In this document: piece after piece, positions 1 to 10,489 of the stretch
How the letters are laid out: each line of letters begins with the position of its first letter
Position numbering within the stretch: the stretch's first letter is position 1
Origin: Pyrus communis
Taxonomy: Eukaryota > Streptophyta > Magnoliopsida > Rosales > Rosaceae
Assembly: GCF_963583255.1 (NCBI RefSeq)
Contig: NC_084809.1
Span: 10,700,997-10,764,996 of the forward strand
Length of the DNA stretch: 64,000 nucleotides
Direction of reading: 5' to 3'
Translations under genes and position numbers: made by a program
The notes under the pieces: model-generated
What the model saw: only the letters and a program-made list of their open reading frames with translations
Database searches by the model: none
Told to the model about the DNA's origin: nothing

Positions 1-102
1 GGATAGGTAGTCTTGTTTTCTTCCCTCTAGCACATATATATTGCTATCTCTTGTACCTGATTGTCTTATGATGAATATACCATTCACAAAATTCAAAAGA
101 AA
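1..102. other. flank without recognisable feature
   Basis: Short AT-rich sequence left of the palindromic element. I see no coding or RNA signal in it. Confidence 0.4.
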
Positions 103-1450
103 GGATAATACTTGGGACTCACTGCGGAAAACCTAAATTACTAACCAAACTACATGGACGAATAAAAATTTAACATGTGTAAATAAAAAAAAAAGGAACC
201 AGACCTACTTCACGCTTAGAGGTTAGCGGAGTGTTCTATAGAACTCCAAACGTCTCCCTTCCTCACGCTCATACTACCTCTTGCTCAGACTACCTCTCCC
301 TCTCCCTCTCCTTCTCGCTCAGACCACCATCACCTAGAGCAGCAACAGCGAACTCCGAGCGACACCAGTGAACTCCGAGCGACACCGGTGAACTCCGCGC
401 TCATACCACCATCCATTCTCTGTTGTATTCTTTGATGGTATGTTTTCAGTCTTTGTATATAATATCAGTTTGCATTTAAAATTTTGGGTGGTTGTTATGT
501 TTGAAAATGTTTGTGGATTTTGGTCTGAAAAGGGGAACGAAATGACAACAGGAAAGGGGTTGTTCTCTTTTAATAAGTTTGAGTAGGCTCTGTTTGTCTC
601 ATATTGAGATGCAACAGAATAAAAGCAAAGAAATAATGGATAGCATATTTCATGTCTCTATATTGATATTATGTTGCAGGTTATGGAGAACAAAGAAACT
701 AGAAGATTAGATAGCGAGTCATTATCTAATGACGAAGATGATTTACAAGGTGCAAATCGTTCACCTATTCTTTGGAACCTTCTTAGAGCCATGATGGCTT
801 TGAGATTGACATATAGGTGAAGTAAATCATCTTCGTCATTAGATAATGACTCGCTATCTAATCTTGTAGTTCTTTGTTCTCCATAACCTGCAACATAATA
901 TCAATACAGAGACATAAAATATGATATCCATCATTTCTTTGCTTTTATTTTGTTGCATCTCAATATGAGACAAACATAGCCTACTCAAACTTTTTCAAAA
1001 ATAACAACCCCTTCCCTGTTGTCATTTCGTTCCCCTTTCAGACCAAAATCCACGAATTTTTTCAAACATAAAAACAACCCAAAAATTTTAAATGCAAATT
1101 CATATTATATACAAAAACTGAAAACATACCATCAAAGAAAACAGCAGAGAATGGATGGTGGTCTAAGCGTGGAGTTCACCGGTATCGCTCGGAGTTCACT
1201 GTCGCTGCTCTAGGTGATGGTGGTCTGAGCGAGAGGGAGAGGTGGTCTGAGCGAGAATTAGTCTGAGCGAGAAGAAGAGAGACGCTTGGAGTTCTACAGA
1301 ACGTGCCGTTAACGTTTAAGCTTCTAAGCATGAACTGGGTCTGGTTCCTTTTTTTTTTTTTTTTTTTAATTAAACATGTGAAATTTTTATTGGTCCATGT
1401 AATTTAATCAGTAATTTGGGTACTCCCCAGTGAGTACCCAAGTATTATCC
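103..1450. mobile_element. long palindromic (foldback) transposable element
   Basis: The sequence from 103 to about 767 is repeated in inverted orientation from about 812 to 1450, leaving a loop of roughly 45 bases. Both ends read GGATAATACTTGGG followed by ACTCACTG from outside in. The arms differ by scattered substitutions and small indels. The left arm looks like the 5' part of a gene: a CT-rich leader, a possible donor after GATGGT near 436, a possible acceptor TTATGTTGCAG ending at 680, then an ATG at 684 opening a short reading frame (MENKETRRLDSESLSNDEDD). That suggests an inverted duplication of the 5' end of an autonomous element or of a captured host gene. No clear target-site duplication is visible. 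The class is uncertain; a Mutator-like or foldback element is most likely. Confidence 0.8.
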
Positions 1451-2341
1451 CATTTGAAATTGCTTCTCCTTTTTATTTTGATGGAATTTGAGATTGCTTC
1501 TCTAAAAAGCACTTTTGCACATAATATTTTTTATAGAACTACTTTTATTAAAGATTTGTTGAAATTTTAATGTGCTACTTGCAAAAGCATATGACAATTG
1601 AGTTTTTGGTCAATATGAGTCAATCAAGTTTTTTTTTCTTAAATTTTCCTTAAGACAAATATTTAAACTTAAATTTATATAATCAATAATTAACCATGTG
1701 CAAATAACTTGGTAAAGAATATAATGTTAGTTAATATGCAAGAAAAAGACCCCCAGTACTAAATGTATATGCGATAGGTCAGTTGTACATGTACATGGGT
1801 TGTAGGTAAGAATAAGTTTCCTCTTGTAGAATTGTCCATGAAAAAAAATTTGTTCACTTAATTTAAGAAAAATATTAGGTAGACCACATTTTTTAAATCA
1901 CGTTGTTGTACAATCTGATGTGTCAAAATATGCACTACCACATGATTTTTGACGCTTGATAAATGATATGATTTTAACGCATGATATGATATTTATAAAG
2001 AATGATGAAACTCATCATAAACCCTAATCAGCTAAAACCTAATAGAACACAATGAAACTCATCATAAAAACTAATAGATGAAACTCACACATACCTGTGC
2101 ACCCTCAAGGCTAGCCCTTACCGTGAGATCATAAGTATTCATAAAAGATTGAGAAACTAAATATATACATTTATTTAACATAAAAATTCGAGATAAATGA
2201 ACGAAACAACTATGAGTACATTTGATGAAACTTTTGATTAATGTGTGTGTAACCTGTTCGGTCATGATCCCTAATCAACTAAAACCCTCCACCAAAAGCC
2301 ATGACTACTAGAGAAGTACATTCTGATACAAGCACTTCTTA
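1451..2341. other. intergenic, AT-rich
   Basis: Downstream (3') flank of the minus-strand MADS gene. Only short open frames are present and none resembles a known protein. It presumably holds the MADS 3'UTR. Confidence 0.4.
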
Positions 2342-3082
2342 TCACAAGAAATAATAAAATTCACGTCCCATGCACCCTGTGCACCCTTGACCCTGGCTTA
2401 ATTTTGGAGGACTCCATGTTTCATCCATAGACAAAAGAGAGGAGAAGTGATCGGAAGGAGTAGTTTCCCGAATCAGCTGATTGGTTCGAACCTCCACATT
2501 GTGCTTTAACTTGTACAAGGCTTCCCTGTACTCTTCTAACTCCTCCAAACTACTCATCATTCCAATCGGTCTCTCCCACCACCCATAAGAACAACCTCCT
2601 TCATCTCCTCCATTGTTATTACTATTACTTTTCTTCCCACCCTTCAATATTTTCTCTTCCTTCAAGAGCCTCGAAGCTTTCTCATAATCTTGTATTTGCT
2701 TCTTACTACTACTCGTATTAACATTGGAAGAATTAGTAGAACGATGAGTGTTGTTTATTTGAGGATGATAATTATCTGGTTGACCTGCAGATAATGAGGC
2801 ATTGTGACCAACGTAGCGTTCTATGACGGCGTCAGGGGAGGGACTTCCGAAGCAGAACACCTTGCCACTGTTTGACACAACGATTGCTGCCGTCTCAGCA
2901 CCGGTCAAAACGCTGAGCTCTGCTGTTTTGTTGAAGAGACCCCTTTTGCGCTTGGAGAAGGTCACGTGACGCTTGTTCTTGTCTTCAACTTTCTTTATTT
3001 CAACCCTTCTTCGACTTTTGCTCTCCTTTTTCCCATTCTCAGCATCTTTTTTTGTGATCCTATTATCAGGACTCTTAGCCAT
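2342..3082 (-). CDS. type I MADS-box transcription factor (M-alpha, AGL62/AGL29-like)
   Basis: A single uninterrupted exon encodes 246 residues. After a basic N-terminal stretch (residues 1-25) comes a MADS domain at about 26-90. Recognisable parts are RRRVEIKKVEDKNKRHVTFS, SKRKRGLFNKTAELSVLTGA and the beta-strand segment AAIVVSNSGKVFCFGSPSPD. These proteins bind CArG-box DNA as dimers in the nucleus. There is no keratin-like K domain. The absence of introns and the SPSPDAVIERY motif after the MADS box are typical of type I M-alpha genes, which in Arabidopsis act mainly in the female gametophyte and endosperm. The C-terminal half is low in complexity (Asn/Ser/Lys-rich, with a GGDEGG run) and ends in a less conserved tail. 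A TATA-like sequence lies at 3361-3370 on the same strand, and the leader between it and the ATG holds imperfect tandem repeats. The family call is firm; the exact orthologue is not. Confidence 0.88.
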   Translation of the reverse strand: MAKSPDNRITKKDAENGKKESKSRRRVEIKKVEDKNKRHVTFSKRKRGLFNKTAELSVLTGAETAAIVVSNSGKVFCFGSPSPDAVIERYVGHNASLSAGQPDNYHPQINNTHRSTNSSNVNTSSSKKQIQDYEKASRLLKEEKILKGGKKSNSNNNGGDEGGCSYGWWERPIGMMSSLEELEEYREALYKLKHNVEVRTNQLIRETTPSDHFSSLLSMDETWSPPKLSQGQGCTGCMGREFYYFL

Positions 3083-3146
3083 TAATTGTTAGTAATAGTA
3101 CTTGTGATATCAATGGCAACCCAGTGGGAGAAGGGAAATTAATGGC

Positions 3147-3300
3147 AAACCCTAGAGAGAAGGAAAGTGATGTCAAACCCTGCTAGATGTAAAACTAATG
3201 TAAAACCCTAGAATATTGTTAAGCAATCTTGGAGAGAATATGGAAAACCCTAGAGGGAAGGAAAGTGATGGCACACCCTAGAATATTGTTAAGCAATCTT
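3147..3300. repeat. imperfect tandem repeats in MADS 5' leader
   Basis: A 25-base block, CCCTAGAATATTGTTAAGCA plus ATCTT, is identical at 3206-3230 and 3276-3300 (period 70). A related block, AACCCTAGAGRGAAGGAAAG, occurs near 3148 and 3246. They lie just upstream of the minus-strand MADS start codon. Confidence 0.8.
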
Positions 3301-3360
3301 CAAGAGAATGTGGCAAGCTATCTGAATTTTGGTATGCTTTGTTGTGAATAAGGTAACTAG

Positions 3361-3370
3361 TATTTATAAT
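3361..3370 (-). promoter_or_regulatory. candidate TATA box of the MADS gene
   Basis: Read on the minus strand the sequence is ATTATAAATA, about 280 bases upstream of the MADS start codon at 3082. This would give a leader of roughly 250 bases. Inferred from position and motif only. Confidence 0.4.
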
Positions 3371-4444
3371 GGTAAGAACCAGTGACTTGTTTGCGAAGCA
3401 TAAGATTATTAAGAGGATTCCTATTAAGAGATGTGAATGGGTAGGTAATCTCTAATATGTAGGCTAAAAATATGGACACGGAGATACTACAGATAATTAC
3501 CTTTTTTTATCTGAATCTACCCCATTAAATCTTAGTCCTTTTCCTATAAATTTCTAAACTTTCTAGCCGATTAACCTAATCCTAATCCGTTTCTTATAAT
3601 TACAAACTTATACTTTTATTAATTAATTAAAATATTTCAAATTATTACTTGGCGTTTTGAAGGGAGTTTTAACTCTCGATTTATTTATGGAGCTTTGAAT
3701 ATCCTTAAATAGAATATTTTTAGCCATGCAAGTTAGGCTAAAAGATGTGCAAGTTAGGCCAAAAGATGCTGATTTAGGAATTCAGAGCTCAAAGATGACG
3801 ATTGATGAAAACCAGATTCGTGTTTGTTTACATCATCACTTAAAACCAATAACTTCATCACTGGTAACGCCATCACTAACGTTAGTGATTGAAGAAATTG
3901 TTATTAGTACTTCAAAATCCAAATCATCATTTAAGCCCAATATCTCTATTAAGTACAATAAAAGGAATTGTTATTAGCACTTAAAAACCCAAATGTACAC
4001 CCAAACTTTCTATTTTTAGAAATAAAAAAAAATTACTGTGGGGATAGTTCTCATTATAAATTTTATTTTTAGTGCACAAATCAAACAGCCACACACATTG
4101 AAAGAAACAACACAATTTCACTTTTATAAACTTATCACGGATATAAAAAAGTTCTTCATCCTCAAGGGAGGCACACCCAAGCAACATGAAATATGATAGT
4201 CGTGGGGACTTAAACCTTGTTAAACATAGAACTATTATATAAGTACCACAAGAAAAAGACCGCACTACCGTATGATGAGGTTGTAAAGAAACATTGCTTT
4301 AAGAGCCAATTTAAGATTGATGTGATCTAAAAAGAAAAAGCTTATGCTATGTTTTAAGAAAAATTAACTATAGAGTAAAGTAACTTAGTGTTTGATAAAA
4401 TATATATATTTAAAACGTTGTGAGTATAAAAAGCAGTATAAAGT
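3371..4444. other. intergenic, no supported gene
   Basis: AT-rich sequence upstream of the MADS gene. Near 3727-3770 a roughly 22-base unit (GCAAGTTAGGCTAAAAGATG) occurs twice in tandem. Small open frames on both strands show no recognisable domain. Confidence 0.4.
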
Positions 4445-4460
4445 AATATAGTCATGTATA

Positions 4461-4623
4461 GTCATTCAGTACTACAGTCCGGTAATATTCATCTTCACTT
4501 GTAAGAGGTCTTACGTTCGAATCTCTTGAATGTCAATTCGATACCAAATTAGGTTGCCCATTGTGTGGCTTAGCCGAACTCCCGCCTCCTTCTAGTGTAA
4601 AATATATCGTTGTACTCAAAAAA
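4461..4623 (+). mobile_element. SINE retrotransposon with target-site duplication
   Basis: A 163-base element starts near TTCAGTACTACAG, carries a pol III B-box-like CGTTCGAATCTC at about 4514, and ends in an A-rich tail. It is flanked by AATATAGTCATGTATA (4445-4460) and AATATAATCATGTATA (4624-4639), a 15/16 match, as expected from LINE-mediated retroposition. It is related to the copy at 24698-24856. Confidence 0.8.
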
Positions 4624-4684
4624 AATATAATCATGTATATATATTTGTAGGGCTGGTAGCAATAATAACGGTGACGATGGTGTT

Positions 4685-5342
4685 AAGAGCTAGCATCTCC
4701 ACCTGTAGATGGAGGGCAATGGCAATTGGAGGCCAAGAACAATGGAAATTGCCCTCACATTCACTCTAAACAGTAATTGCCTTTGTGCAACTCTACCCGT
4801 TTGGAACGAGTAAGAGCAAGGGCGATTACTATTCACAAACATGGTTTTTTTTTTTGTTTACCTTTTTAATGTTTTCTTCATCTTATCATCACATATTATT
4901 ATCGCCGTAGATTTTTGAGTAATTTTAATTGTTTAATTTGCAAGTATGTTGAACTATGTAAGATTTTTAAAGTGCATACTTTGTAAGTTTTTAGAATTTT
5001 TCAATAATTTTTTAAATTTTTTATGATTTTTTCATTTTTTAGAATGGAATTAATCCTAACTGTTGAATTGGCAATTTTTTGAAATCAGGGGCTCACAACG
5101 AACCACATTTCGGGTTGCAACATCAACAGTTTTGCTGGGCTTCACGCGAGGGGTCCACCCCTTGGCCGCTTTCACTGGGGCGCAAGCTCTTGCAATTGTT
5201 GAAGGGGCAGCTGCTAGCCTGCAATGACAGCTACCTTTTGGCCAATTGCCTCCCACTTTTTCCACCGGTGGAGCACATTTGTTGGGGCAGATGGTAATTG
5301 CATCCAATTAACCTGTGGATTGAAGAGCCGCTGGAGATGCTC
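4685..5342. mobile_element. probable MITE (Harbinger-like ends)
   Basis: The left end (AGAGC..CATCTCCACC, then GAGGGCAATGGCAATTGG) matches the inverted right end (GAGCATCTCCAGCGGCTC and, further in, CCAATTGCCTCCC near 5240). Overlapping open frames on both strands inside it are short and resemble no protein. Exact boundaries and target-site duplication are not certain. Confidence 0.45.
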
Positions 5343-6486
5343 TGAGGGTAGTGACAATGGCCGTTTCTTATCCGTGTGTCCCTCGAGGAAGAAGAGAAAA
5401 GGAGAGGACAGGGAGTTTTTGAGAGGGGCCGGGGTCCTCACCCGGTGCGAGAGAGAGAGCTGCAGGAATTAAGAAAAAGGGACGTGGGTCCCTGGTGGCA
5501 CAAGACCAACATGACAAACAAAACATCCGTAGTGTAAAATTACTAAAATACCCCCGCCATTAATGCTCTCCAGAATATTCGTTTTAACTCTAAATTTCAT
5601 TCTATCTGTGCCCACGTATTTGTATGGATGAACAGTACGAAACTATAGTAATTAATATGTCATCTATGCCACAGACACAAGGTCAACAAAAGTCAACTTG
5701 TATCCTTCTATGGGCATTTGGGTCATTTTACATTAACAAGGGTAATGTACACAAAAATTTTGGGACGGTTCATAACAGCCTCAGTCAACTCTAATAAATT
5801 TGGAGTTTCTTCATCATAGTCTTTTGTCATGTGCACAACCATAAGAAGAGCAAATTAGCACCTCTGCTCTGAGTAACAATCCTTTGCTTAAAAATCTGAT
5901 TTGAGTGCTAAGCCATAATTGCTACAAAGCCTCCACTTAACAGAGCGAGTGAGCAACCACATCCACAACCACAAAGACTATTATCTTCGAAATGAAAGAG
6001 CGAGATAATTGGGGGATGGAGATGGTTAAAAGATAGAAGAAGCATGAAGGAAAAAAGAGGAAAGAGATCAAGAGGGATTGCCACCGACTCAAAAAATAAA
6101 GAAAGATACAATGAGGAGAGATATTTTCTCTATTTTTGTCAAAGTTCTAAATTTATTCCTTATCCTTTGTTCTTCCTTTTATTTGTGGAAAACAGAGGGT
6201 AAATGCCTTAAGTTACAACTTCTTGCATTTAGCAAATAGATCAGACCCAGAACGAAGACATAAAAATTTTGCATCTTCTCATCTCCCTACCATTTCCAAA
6301 AATACAACTCATGAACCTCACTTTTATTTAATTACTATAATTATAAGCAGATGCAAGTTCTCTTAATTCTTCAATGTGGGATTCACAATGTCATTACTCA
6401 AAAGTAGCGTATTCAATGAAAAAATTACACTAATTTCGGAATTTATACGTTGAGGGTCTGCAAGGTTGAATTAACTCTTCATCTTA
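5343..6486. other. intergenic, no supported gene
   Basis: Includes a short minus-strand open frame (5908-6111, 67 residues, hydrophobic with a GCGCGC cysteine/glycine run) that I cannot link to any family. No RNA gene was seen. Confidence 0.4.
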
Positions 6487-7327
6487 GGCTTGGTTTGGCA
6501 CACCGTCTGAAGCATCGGATAGAACTAATAATACGAAGTAGGTTGTTTGGTGCTCTTACGGGATAAATAGTCACCCGATTAATAGTGCGGTCAACCTTTT
6601 TTAATACGGTTGACACCCGCTGGTTAATACACTCCAAAAGCTTGGTACTAATTAGTCGGGGTTAGAAACGCACTGGGGTTCTTTCTTCTTCGTGTATCTA
6701 CTCTTATGGCGGATCAATTCATCTTCTTCTTTCTTCGTCCCAAATATCTTTTCCCTTCTCTCTCTTGCTCGCTACCTCCTTCTCTCTCCACGGTCGCTCC
6801 CCAGTCGTCAATACATATTCAGCGATATCTCTCATCGACACTTTTACAGTTTCAATCCTGGTGCACCGATGACTTGTAGGAAAAAATAAAGTAGAAAAAC
6901 TCAGATCTATTCTTCTACAATGTTGCTGCAACAAATTAAGGTCCAATGTCACAACTCAAATTCATCAAAAGCTTCATTAATATAAACAATTTCATGGGTT
7001 TTGCATCTTTGCATATTGAGGAGCCTAAACCCCAGCTAGCACCCACACCCCAGATCACCATCGACAAAAAATAACATTATACTAAACAAATTTCATATGA
7101 AAGTTGAAGATTCTGAACAGTTTCAACGAAATGAACAGCACTGATGCAGCCACTGGCCCTCCTCTATTATTTTTTTATTTTATGGTTTATTTTTTATTTT
7201 TTTAAATAGTCAGTTTTTTAATCTGATATATCACCAAACGTCTGACTAATTTAATCAATGTTATCCGATAACTGTTTATCCTATCCTATTGAAATAGTCA
7301 GTACAGTCCTAACTGCCAAACGAGACC
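6487..7327. mobile_element. Tourist/PIF-Harbinger-type MITE, 841 bp
   Basis: The left end reads GGCTTGGTTTGGCA; the inverted right end reads GGTCTCGTTTGGCA. The element is flanked by TTA at 6484-6486 and 7328-7330, the three-base target duplication of PIF/Harbinger elements. No transposase reading frame is present, so it would be non-autonomous. Confidence 0.75.
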
Positions 7328-7726
7328 TTAATGAGTTATATAGGATTGCAGGTAAACCCAAATGACAGACATAAGATATTCTAATCTGGTAGATTATAAA
7401 TATATGTGGCAATTACAGAGTAAAATAATAATACGTCGTTGGAGAAATATAACTATTAAAACTATATTGTTCAACTTTGTACGATCACGGCATGTTTTGC
7501 CTCCGCATATATGACAATGAACTCAACTTTGACCAATATATTAAATACAATCAAGATGCACGTCACAATCATCAACTTAAGACCAACGAGATAATGCAGC
7601 AAGGACGCAGAACACGACCTTAAATTTGTACTGTTAGAGAGTGTAATGCATAATATATCTGAAATTAATTGATGTACTAATCATAACCAAAAAAGTAAAT
7701 TGAATTACTTGTCCGGAACTCAAGAT
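7328..7726. promoter_or_regulatory. upstream region of first SAUR gene
   Basis: From about 7540 the sequence is alignable with the region upstream of the second SAUR gene (about 11740-11961). A shared segment AAGGACGCAGA..ACG.CCTTAAATTTGTACTG is followed by a TATA-like run (TAATATATCTGAAATTAATT) about 75 bases before the ATG. I found no canonical TGTCTC auxin-response element within 300 bases of the start. Confidence 0.45.
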
Positions 7727-8062
7727 ATGAAGAGAGTACTTAGTTATTTGTTAATGGGGATTAGAAACAGCAAGTTGTTAAGCCAGTTGATTGAAGCTCA
7801 AGGAGTGAAAAGACTGAGAAGCCCTTCAATGACACCAAAAGGTTATGTGCCTGTTTGTGTTGGTGTAGATGGTGATACGAAGCGTTTCATGGTTCATACC
7901 ACGTTGCTTCACCATGCGGATTTCTTGGAGCTGTTGCATAAGTCAGCGGAGGAATATGGTTTGTGCAATGACGGGGTTTTGAGGATTCCATATGAAGCCA
8001 AGGATTTTGAGGAGCACTGGATGATAAGAAGGTCCAAGATTTACAAGGTTGAAGCAGTTTAA
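7727..8062 (+). CDS. SAUR-family auxin-responsive protein, copy 1
   Basis: An intronless frame encodes 111 residues from the ATG at 7727. An upstream in-frame ATG at 7700 exists, but the start is placed at 7727 because the sister copy begins with the matching MKRVL.YLLMG. The SAUR domain covers about residues 37-100, with KGYVPVCVGVDGDTKRFMVH, a conserved LL..A.F.ELL..SAEEYG core and VLRIPYEAKDFEEHW. SAURs are short-lived proteins; characterised members inhibit PP2C.D phosphatases and so activate plasma-membrane H+-ATPases to promote cell expansion. The N-terminus is short and basic. It forms a tandem pair with the gene at 11962. Function beyond the family is inferred. Confidence 0.88.
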   Translation: MKRVLSYLLMGIRNSKLLSQLIEAQGVKRLRSPSMTPKGYVPVCVGVDGDTKRFMVHTTLLHHADFLELLHKSAEEYGLCNDGVLRIPYEAKDFEEHWMIRRSKIYKVEAV

Positions 8063-9178
8063 TTAATCATGGATTTTTCAGTATATAGTTTGATGTAATC
8101 ATTGAGAAAATATGCTTTTATTTATTAGTTATGTACTTTCATTGCTAACATACGCCTTAGGTAGGGGATTTAATATGCTGGTGTCAATTTGCAGCGTAAT
8201 CTTCTGGTTTTTCAAATGAAAATCATGTGCATTGTTTGATGTATCATCGTGTTATTAAGAAGTTTGATAGACAATTGGTAAGTCATGTTTTCTATGGATT
8301 AGCGTGCACTTATATGCAAATGCCTTTTGCAGTTTGAGGAATGATCGATGCTAATTATATTGTGAGATGTGAATGTAAAAGAGTCATATATCGGTGAATG
8401 AGAAACCTTGTAAGGGGTTGTAAGAGGTCGGACTATTTTCCATATTGCTAATTGATTTTTATTATGGTAGAACCCCAACTTCCTTCATATATATCATGTT
8501 TATGCTTGAAGATAGGGAGAACTATTTTTGTTTCAGTTACCAAAGAATCAGTGGCATGATGAAGACACCTATGCTTACCACAAATGCTCAAGGTTACAAA
8601 ACCGTAGTGTCACATTTAGGTCAAAATCAGCTATAACAATATTTCTAGTTCAATCTGTTACATCGCCAAAATGTGGCAATGACCATCACATTAAATAGGG
8701 ATTTCTCAATCGTATGATCATCACCTCTTCCAATATTTGGAGCTATCTGATTTCCCGTAGTCCTTATTATATACCTAATTAGTCGGTAGAGACAAAGTAG
8801 ATCCATTTGAAATCAATTTGATGTCCATGTCCAAGACATTGACAGTCTGCATTGTTGCTCTCTTGGTGTGCTCACTTTGCTTCGAATCGCGAAAGTCAAA
8901 TTTCTGAAATATCCACCGCTGAGGTACGACCAGCCGTTTCGCTGTAGGTTTTCACGTTGCATGCCTCCACCATCCAACCCATATAGAAGAGGTTGCGAGA
9001 AGGAGGAAAGGTGCGATCAGGTCGTAAAATAAAACAAGCCTTCAGAGGTGGAAAGGTTAAGGGCCACAAGGTGCAATGGAGCTTATTGCAACAAATTCGA
9101 GAGAATATCAACTTATATGTTTACCATATATCTCTTGATCTACCCTATTGCAAACATGATGTATTAAATAAGAACAAT
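8063..9178. other. 3' flank of SAUR copy 1 (duplicated segment)
   Basis: Parts of this stretch align with the 3' flank of the second SAUR. Examples are GGGATTTAATATGCTG near 8165 and 12440, and GAGCTTATT.CAACAAA near 9079 and 14200. No further gene is supported. Confidence 0.5.
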
Positions 9179-9186
9179 TCTTTCAC

Positions 9187-10481
9187 GAGGGTTGACCCTA
9201 AAAACTACCAAGCATACATGGCGCGCAGACCGAGTAATTAATAAGCTAATTACGTCCTTTGGTTGTTTGCGGGGCGTGCCAACTCGTCGGCCGAGTTTGG
9301 CCGGGGAGTAAAATATGTTGATGTGGCGTTGGGCGTGCCACTGACTTCTTGATCTTGCGACTGCGGCCGAGGAAGGAACACATCTCGGCCTTCGGGTTTT
9401 AGAGCCGGAAGACAAGGCTGCTAGTTCTACGAAGTTCAATATCAAATTTAGCTTTCAATGTGCCGAATGTAGTAACTTGTAACACCTCACTTCACCGAGA
9501 AGGCTAATGAGATGAGCTCTGCCAATAAGAATTCAAAAATCCTTCTCGACCGAGACTTGGATAGATAACTAATCGGCCTCGACGCAGTGCTATTTATCCA
9601 AACTAAAGGTGCTCCGCGATTGGCTTATTCTACGGCAACAGTGCTATTTATCCAAACTGAAGATGTCACCAGTTGCCTTCACAATGCTGTTTATCCAAAC
9701 TGAATATGTGGTGGCGGAAAATTAAAAATAAAAATCTCAAGGTTGTCGAGAGGTTTCGCGTAGAGCGAGAGTTTGCGCAAGGCAGTTTGTGTGTTGAATT
9801 GGAGGGGGTTTAGAATGATGCACCCCCTTCTTATATATAGCAGCCAATCTCATCATGGCTGAACCAAAACTACACTCAGATTAGGATTCTTTAACCTAAT
9901 CTAACCAGGTCTCGGCCAATCCTACCTCCATTAGGACTTCAAACCAACCTCTTTATCCGGCCATGTTCACCTCTCGAATCTCAGCATCCTCATTCCATTG
10001 AGACTCCTTATTATACTAGGATTCGACTTACCCCATCAATCCGCCTCATGCTAGGACTCGGCCGATCTTAACCAAGCGGCCTATAACAACTAAAATTCGC
10101 GATGGTTCTAGAAACATATTGTCGGGCCAAGAACAACTCCTAACTCGGCCCACACCCCAATATTTTGGGCCCAAACAACGAGTAATGCTATTTATACCAT
10201 GTTTTTTTACCACATTTTCATACCACCTTAGGTGGCATTTGATGTGGACAACCACATCATTTGAATTAATCAAAATTTTAAATTTAGTTTATTATTTAAT
10301 AAACTAATAATTAAGAAAAACTAGTTAAGTAAATGATGATTGTGTTATACGATGAGTCTTTCTTATTCATTTCCTTGGGTTTTACAAATTTTTCAAATAA
10401 TGTGGTTGTCCACATCAGATTATGCCACCTAAGATGGTATAGAAATATGGTATAAAAACATGGTATGAATAACATTACTCG
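9187..10481. mobile_element. composite insertion: LTR-like segment plus MITE
   Basis: This block is absent from the duplicated counterpart near 14300, so it entered after or during the duplication. TCTTTCAC occurs at both junctions (9179-9186 and 10482-10489). The inner part (about 9266-10176) looks like a solitary LTR: TGTTTGCGGG at one end, GGGCCCAAACA at the other, a TATATATAG promoter-like run near 9832, and three imperfect copies of GCAGTGCTATTTATCCAAAC near 9587, 9638 and 9683. Strand and superfamily are unresolved and internal retroelement coding is absent. Confidence 0.55.
10179..10481. mobile_element. MITE with long terminal inverted repeats
   Basis: The left end CGAGTAATGCTATTTATACC matches the inverted right end CGAGTAATGTTATTCATACC. 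The inverted match extends through ACCATGTTTTT, TACCAC..TTTCATACCA and the GGTGGCAT motif, so nearly the whole 303 bases can fold back. No coding capacity. Confidence 0.8.
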
Positions 10482-10489
10482 TCTTTCAC

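Noticed and set aside
5056..5472. Four overlapping open frames on both strands
   Set aside because: They lie across a probable MITE and its edge, overlap each other, and none has a recognisable domain.
5908..6111. 67-residue hydrophobic minus-strand frame with a Gly/Cys run
   Set aside because: No promoter, no family resemblance, and no conserved Cys spacing. Could be tested by transcript data.
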